Of a stretch of DNA of 64,000 nucleotides, positions 60,161 through 64,000 are shown one piece after another. Source of the stretch: Chitinophaga lutea (GTDB lineage Bacteria; Bacteroidota; Bacteroidia; Chitinophagales; Chitinophagaceae); the NCBI RefSeq assembly GCF_003813775.1, contig NZ_RPDH01000001.1:1612001-1676000 (forward strand), read 5' to 3'. Each line of letters starts with the position of its first letter. Position 1 is the stretch's first letter. Position numbers and translations under genes: made by a program. The notes beneath the pieces were generated by a model. That model ran no database searches. It was not told the origin of the DNA and worked only from the letters and a program-made list of their open reading frames with translations.

Positions 60161-60481
60161 TCAGGACTGTGCTGCAGGTTTCTTTTTCGGTTTGATGATC
60201 TCCTTTAGCCGTTCCATCTGTTGTGGTGTCAGCATCTGACTGATCTTCTTATCCCTTTTTTCACTGATCTGCTTCATTTCCTGCTTTCGTTCTTCGGGCG
60301 TGAGCGTTTTATCGCGGAATACCACGCCCAGGTCAGTTCTGGACTGATCAATCAGCCCCAGCACACTGTCTGCCACCGTACGGCTCACCTTCAGTTCAGT
60401 GGTTAGCCGGTCTGCCAAGGACTGCGCGCGGCCGGCCATGCACAGCGCCATGAACAGCAGCAGGGTCGTCAGTTTTCTCAT
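60161..60481 (-). CDS. Small secreted helical protein (106 aa)
   Basis: Read from ATG 60481 (MRKLTTLLLFMALCMAGRAQ, clear signal), one base after the upstream gene's stop; an ATG at 60493 would overlap it by 11 bases. The mature part is helical and charged: RTVADSVLGLIDQSRTDLGVVFRDKTLTPEERKQEMKQISEKRDKKISQMLTPQQMERLKEII. This recalls Spy/CpxP-like or DUF4890-type periplasmic proteins (L-T-P-x-Q repeats) without a firm match. The C-terminus is Lys/Pro-rich. Confidence 0.65.
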   Translation of the reverse strand: MRKLTTLLLFMALCMAGRAQSLADRLTTELKVSRTVADSVLGLIDQSRTDLGVVFRDKTLTPEERKQEMKQISEKRDKKISQMLTPQQMERLKEIIKPKKKPAAQS

Positions 60482-60482
60482 A

Positions 60483-60911
60483 CTAATATTCATTTACGTT
60501 GTGAACGACATAATCTTTCCACCAGGTTACATAAGCATCGTCGTAATACGTTTCAACAACACCGAAGCTGTAGCCGGTACTACCGGGTGACAGCTCATCT
60601 TCCTGCCTCCAGCTGAGATCTTCCTGCCGTGAGTATTGCACGGCGGTGTAATCGATGGAGCCGCCATTGACCAGCTCGTCGTCGAACACCACTTCATAGG
60701 AATGATATTCGATGTACATGAACGTGTCTGAGTATTCCCCCTCGTAAGTTACCACGAGGTTCCAGCCCATTCTTTTGTTTTCGCCCACCTGTACGATGCC
60801 TGATTTCAACACTTTTTTGTCACCGGGCTTTTTTTCAACGGCCATTGCTGAAAACTGGAAAGTGGCCAGCAACGCCAACAGACAAAGGAGCTTTTTGCTT
60901 TGAATTTTCAT
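60483..60911 (-). CDS. Secreted beta-rich hypothetical protein (142 aa)
   Basis: Read from ATG 60911 (MKIQSKKLLCLLALLATFQFSAMA), because the frame to 60950 would put 13 residues before the signal. The mature part is beta-rich and acidic (SGIVQVGENKRMGWNLVVTYEGEYSDTFMYIEYHSYEVVFDDELVNGG, VVETYYDDAYVTWWKDYVV). No recognised family. First gene of a two-gene leftward operon. Confidence 0.65.
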   Translation of the reverse strand: MKIQSKKLLCLLALLATFQFSAMAVEKKPGDKKVLKSGIVQVGENKRMGWNLVVTYEGEYSDTFMYIEYHSYEVVFDDELVNGGSIDYTAVQYSRQEDLSWRQEDELSPGSTGYSFGVVETYYDDAYVTWWKDYVVHNVNEY

Positions 60912-61190
60912 AACATTTGTTTTTGGTTTATGGAATTTTAAAAAAAACATGGTACCGGTTCAATGGCTCGGGGCCGGGGAGTTTACAATAAGGCTAACAC
61001 ATCACTATCTTAAGCTACATTGAATTAACCAATATTTTACAGCCCACGCAATAGCACATTTGTTTGATCTTACCGCCCCCCCACATTTTCGGTCATACAA
61101 GCGCGGCCGTAGCGGGAATCCCTCCGGTTCCGGAGCACTATAATTCTTCCCGTATATTTTCTACCTTACCATATCACCTAAACGTAATCC

Positions 61191-61814
61191 ATGTCAACAC
61201 TCGACCATATCCTCGAGCATAAAATCATCGCCATCGTAAGAGGCGTTCAACCGGCCGACGTGCTGTACCTGGCCGAGGCCATGTACGCCGGCGGCATCAG
61301 ATTACTGGAAGTAACGATGAACTCCGCTGAACCGCTGGAAGTCATCCGTGAAGTATCGGCCAAAATGGGCGACAAAATGATCATCGGCGCCGGCACCGTG
61401 CTGGATGCCGCCACTGCCCGTGCCGCGGCTGCTGCGGGAGCGCGTTTCATCCTGTCACCTATCCTCGATACCGACGTGATCAAAACCGCCAGGGACCTGG
61501 GCATCGTCTGCATCCCCGGCGCTTATACGGCCACGGAGATTTACGCGGCCTATAAACAGGGAGCGGATATGATCAAAGTATTTCCCGCTACTTCAGCGGC
61601 ATACATCAAAGACATTTCCGCACCGCTGCCCAAAATGCACCTGCTGCCCACCGGTGGCATCACGCCGGAAAACATCAAGGATTTTCAGCGGGCCGGCGCC
61701 GCTGGGTTCGGTATCGGCAGCGCGTTGGTGAACGCCAAAGCGGCCGTTACGCCGGATTACCTGCAACAGCTCACCCGGCAATCGCAACGGTTCATACAAG
61801 CCCTTCAATCCTGA
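61191..61814 (+). CDS. 2-dehydro-3-deoxy-phosphogluconate/-galactonate aldolase (KDPG/KDPGal type)
   Basis: A 207-residue class I aldolase. The active-site Glu is in [12 protein letters not shown] (near 41), the phosphate-site GAGTV is near 68, the Schiff-base Lys is in [10 protein letters not shown] (near 130) and the phosphate-binding [12 protein letters not shown] is near 154. It cleaves KDPG or KDPGal to pyruvate and glyceraldehyde-3-phosphate. With the galactonate-type dehydratase 16 bases downstream it suggests a KDPGal substrate, but the fold alone does not separate the two. Confidence 0.9.
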   Translation: MSTLDHILEHKIIAIVRGVQPADVLYLAEAMYAGGIRLLEVTMNSAEPLEVIREVSAKMGDKMIIGAGTVLDAATARAAAAAGARFILSPILDTDVIKTARDLGIVCIPGAYTATEIYAAYKQGADMIKVFPATSAAYIKDISAPLPKMHLLPTGGITPENIKDFQRAGAAGFGIGSALVNAKAAVTPDYLQQLTRQSQRFIQALQS

Positions 61815-61830
61815 AAAAGCAACGCCCGTT

Positions 61831-62979
61831 ATGAAAATAAAAAGCTACGAACTCTTCCAGGTGCCTCCGCGCTGGCTGTTCCTGAAAATAGAAACCGATG
61901 CCGGCATCACCGGCTGGGGGGAGCCCGTGATCGAGGGAAAAGCCGCCACGGTAAAAACGGCGGTGGACGAACTAATGGAATACCTCCTCGGCAAAGATCC
62001 CATGCACATCGAAGATCACTGGAACGTGATGTACCGCGCTGGCTTTTATCGCGGCGGCCCCATCCTGATGAGCGCCATCGCGGGTATCGACCAGGCGCTG
62101 TGGGATATCAAAGGGAAATATTACAACGCTCCCGTCCACCAGCTGCTCGGTGGCCTGGCGCGCGATAAAATGAAAGTGTATTCGTGGATCGGAGGCGACC
62201 GTCCCGCTGAAGTAGGCCTGGCCGCCAAAAAAATGGCGGAGCAGGGTTTCCTGGCGGTGAAGATGAACGCCACCGAAGAGCTGCAGTACATCGACAGTTA
62301 TGAAAAAATTGATGCCGCCATTCAGCGCATCGCCGCGGTAAGGGAAGCCGGCGGGCCGGGCCTTGGCATCGGCATCGACTTCCACGGCCGTGTGCATAAA
62401 CCGATGGCTAAAATACTGGCAAAGGAACTGGAACCATTCCGTCCCATGTTCATCGAAGAACCGGTACTGCCGGAGAACAATGAAGACCTCCGGGAAATCG
62501 CCCGCCACGTGGCCATCCCGATTGCCACCGGCGAGCGCATGTTTTCCAAATGGCAGTTTAAAACGCTCCTGAAGGAAGGATATGCAGACATCATACAACC
62601 CGATGTATCACACGCCGGCGGCATCACCGAATGCAAAAAAATCATTTCCATGGCGGAGGCCTTCGACGTAGCCGCCGCGCCGCATTGCCCGCTGGGTCCC
62701 ATTGCACTGGCCGCCTGCCTGCAGGTAGACGCTACCTGCCATAATGCGTTCATCCAGGAACAAAGCCTGGGCATCCACTACAACCAGGGCAGCGACCTGC
62801 TCGACTACCTGACCGACAAAACCGTGTTCCATTACGAAAACGGCTACGTGAACATTCCCGATAAACCGGGCCTGGGCATCGATATCAACGAAGCGCATGT
62901 GCGAAAAATGGCCGAAGAAGGGCATAACTGGCGTAACCCCGTCTGGCGACATACAGACGGCAGTGTGGCAGAATGGTAA
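61831..62979 (+). CDS. dgoD: D-galactonate dehydratase family enzyme (enolase superfamily)
   Basis: A 382-residue enzyme with the galactonate dehydratase layout. The N-terminal capping domain has [23 protein letters not shown]. The barrel has the Mg ligands in [14 protein letters not shown] (Asp near 183), [11 protein letters not shown] (Glu near 209) and [13 protein letters not shown] (Glu near 235), and a catalytic His in [12 protein letters not shown] (near 285). It dehydrates D-galactonate to 2-dehydro-3-deoxygalactonate; related acid sugars cannot be excluded. Operon with the aldolase upstream and the MFS transporter 17 bases downstream. Confidence 0.9.
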   Translation: MKIKSYELFQVPPRWLFLKIETDAGITGWGEPVIEGKAATVKTAVDELMEYLLGKDPMHIEDHWNVMYRAGFYRGGPILMSAIAGIDQALWDIKGKYYNAPVHQLLGGLARDKMKVYSWIGGDRPAEVGLAAKKMAEQGFLAVKMNATEELQYIDSYEKIDAAIQRIAAVREAGGPGLGIGIDFHGRVHKPMAKILAKELEPFRPMFIEEPVLPENNEDLREIARHVAIPIATGERMFSKWQFKTLLKEGYADIIQPDVSHAGGITECKKIISMAEAFDVAAAPHCPLGPIALAACLQVDATCHNAFIQEQSLGIHYNQGSDLLDYLTDKTVFHYENGYVNIPDKPGLGIDINEAHVRKMAEEGHNWRNPVWRHTDGSVAEW

Positions 62980-62996
62980 ACACCGCAAAACTCCCG

Positions 62997-64000
62997 ATGA
63001 AAACACCCAAACCCTCCAAAGTGCGCTACCAGGTGCTGTTCCTGATTTTCGTGAACGTGGTCATCAATTACATGGACCGGAGCAACCTGGCCGTAGCGGC
63101 CTCGGAAATAGACAAGGAATTTCATTTCACGCCCGTACAGCTCGGCCTCATTTTCTCGGCGTTCAGCTGGACTTACCTGGCCTTCCAGATTCCCGGCGGC
63201 ATCCTGGTGAACCGTTTCAGTCCGCGCATCCTATACGCTTTCAGCCTCATCACCTGGTCGCTCGCCACGGTAATGCAGGGTTTTGCCAGGGGATTCGCCA
63301 CATTGTTCGGTTTGCGCATGGCTACCGGTGTATTCGAGGCGCCGGCATTCCCGATCAACAACCGTGTGGTCAGCAACTGGTTTCCCGATCAGGAACGCGC
63401 CTCCGCCATTGCCGTGTACACCTCGGGGCAGTTCCTGGGGCTGGCGTTCTTAATGCCTGTACTGTCTACTATACAGTTGGAAGTGGGTTGGAAAGGCCTC
63501 TTTGTGGTCACCGGCCTCGTAGGGATAGTATGGGGCATCGTATGGTATATTTTTTACCGCGACCCACAGCATCATAAGAGCGTCAACGATGCCGAGCTGC
63601 AGTACATTGAAAAAGGCGGCGGGCTGCTCGACAAACAACAGGCTGCACAAAAGAAGGCCTTTCAGTGGGCCGACCTGAAAGCGGTCTTGTCGTATCGCAA
63701 ACTGTGGGGCATCTACATCGGCCAGTTTGCCGTGAACGCCACCCTCTGGTTTTTTCTCACCTGGTTTCCCAAATACCTGGTAGACTACCGCGGTCTTGAT
63801 TTCATCAAATCCGGTTACTGGGCTTCCATACCATACCTCGCCGCTTTCGCGGGTATCCTGTGCTCCGGCTTTTTATCGGATTACCTGGTAAAAAGAGGCG
63901 TTTCGGCCGCCAAGGCCCGGAAACGGCCTATCATCATCGGTTTGCTGGTATCCGCATTTATCCTGGGCGCGAATTATGTGGACACACCCGGGCTGATTAT
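62997..64000 (+). CDS. MFS sugar-acid transporter (partial, runs off right edge)
   Basis: Starts at ATG 62997 (MKTPKPSKVRYQVLFLIF) and is open to the window edge (334 codons). The first helices have VNVVINYMDRSNLAVAASEI, the YMDR signature of anion:cation symporters, followed by LGLIFSAFSWTYLAFQIPGGILVNRF and FGLRMATGVFEAPAFPINNRVVSNWF. These are typical of the galactonate/hexuronate (DgoT/ExuT-like) group. It imports the substrate of the upstream dehydratase. Confidence 0.88.
   Translation, partial: MKTPKPSKVRYQVLFLIFVNVVINYMDRSNLAVAASEIDKEFHFTPVQLGLIFSAFSWTYLAFQIPGGILVNRFSPRILYAFSLITWSLATVMQGFARGFATLFGLRMATGVFEAPAFPINNRVVSNWFPDQERASAIAVYTSGQFLGLAFLMPVLSTIQLEVGWKGLFVVTGLVGIVWGIVWYIFYRDPQHHKSVNDAELQYIEKGGGLLDKQQAAQKKAFQWADLKAVLSYRKLWGIYIGQFAVNATLWFFLTWFPKYLVDYRGLDFIKSGYWASIPYLAAFAGILCSGFLSDYLVKRGVSAAKARKRPIIIGLLVSAFILGANYVDTPGLI

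Noticed and set aside
1..64000. CRISPR array
   Set aside because: No regularly spaced short direct repeats with unique spacers were seen; the only periodic repeats are the 118-bp att units and the two GC-rich repeats.

Overview
The window looks like a Bacteroidota genome, most likely a Chitinophaga-type member of the Chitinophagaceae. The reasons are the FecI/FecR/SusC (STN-domain)/SusD set, the Bacteroides-style tra and rteC genes, a TAnnTTTG-like promoter in front of a tRNA, and A/T-rich rather than strong Shine-Dalgarno leaders. Positions 1 to about 58,474 read as one integrative and conjugative element (ICE), or a stack of elements, whose left end and integrase lie outside the window. Positions 58,475 to 64,000 read as ordinary, more GC-rich chromosome.

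Layout. 1-6,441: replication/mobilisation module with small conserved ICE proteins, a relaxosome accessory protein, a relaxase (GTG start), a VirD4-type coupling protein and one unknown. 6,442-8,700: hairpin-rich, gene-poor DNA with one or two minus-strand unknowns. 8,701-20,462: cargo. An ECF sigma factor, its FecR anti-sigma and a SusC/SusD outer-membrane importer run rightward. Converging on them is a leftward operon: thioredoxin-like lipoprotein, class III lanthionine synthetase (LanKC), then four small paralogous Cys-containing secreted peptides. 21,018-26,796: a LytTR response regulator, a TPR sensor kinase, an unknown and RteC, which look like an excision/transfer control block. 26,912-38,146: the tra operon (traE, F, G, I, two TraI-neighbour paralogues, J, K, L, M, N and an unknown), closed by a strong hairpin. 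38,188-47,252: a DUF1016 nuclease, a 700-base palindrome-rich gap, DUF6943, ArdC, DUF3560, a C5 methyltransferase, small unknowns and a tandem array of four related unknown proteins. 47,365: a complete tRNA-Arg(CCG). 47,635-58,090: AT-richer accessory genes, including a lipoprotein with a possible Cys-His catalytic fold, a hybrid histidine kinase, a terpene synthase, a secreted zinc protease and a PIN-like nuclease. 58,252-58,497: a putative attachment region made of two 118-bp-spaced copies, each with paired GGTACC motifs and a tRNA T-arm core. The second copy ends in a genuine tRNA 3' end with CCA and a terminator. 58,598-64,000: metallo-hydrolase, a decayed alpha/beta hydrolase, two secreted proteins, and a galactonate-type catabolic operon (aldolase, dehydratase, MFS transporter running off the window).

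The most promising undescribed system is 8,701-20,462. A LanKC enzyme and a thioredoxin-like lipoprotein are co-transcribed with four homologous peptides that carry Sec-type N-termini and a conserved CxxxC...C...C pattern. The outer two cysteines are lost together in one paralogue, which suggests the pairing. The peptide genes converge on a FecIR-regulated SusCD importer across a shared terminator. Product, activity and modification are not shown by the sequence.
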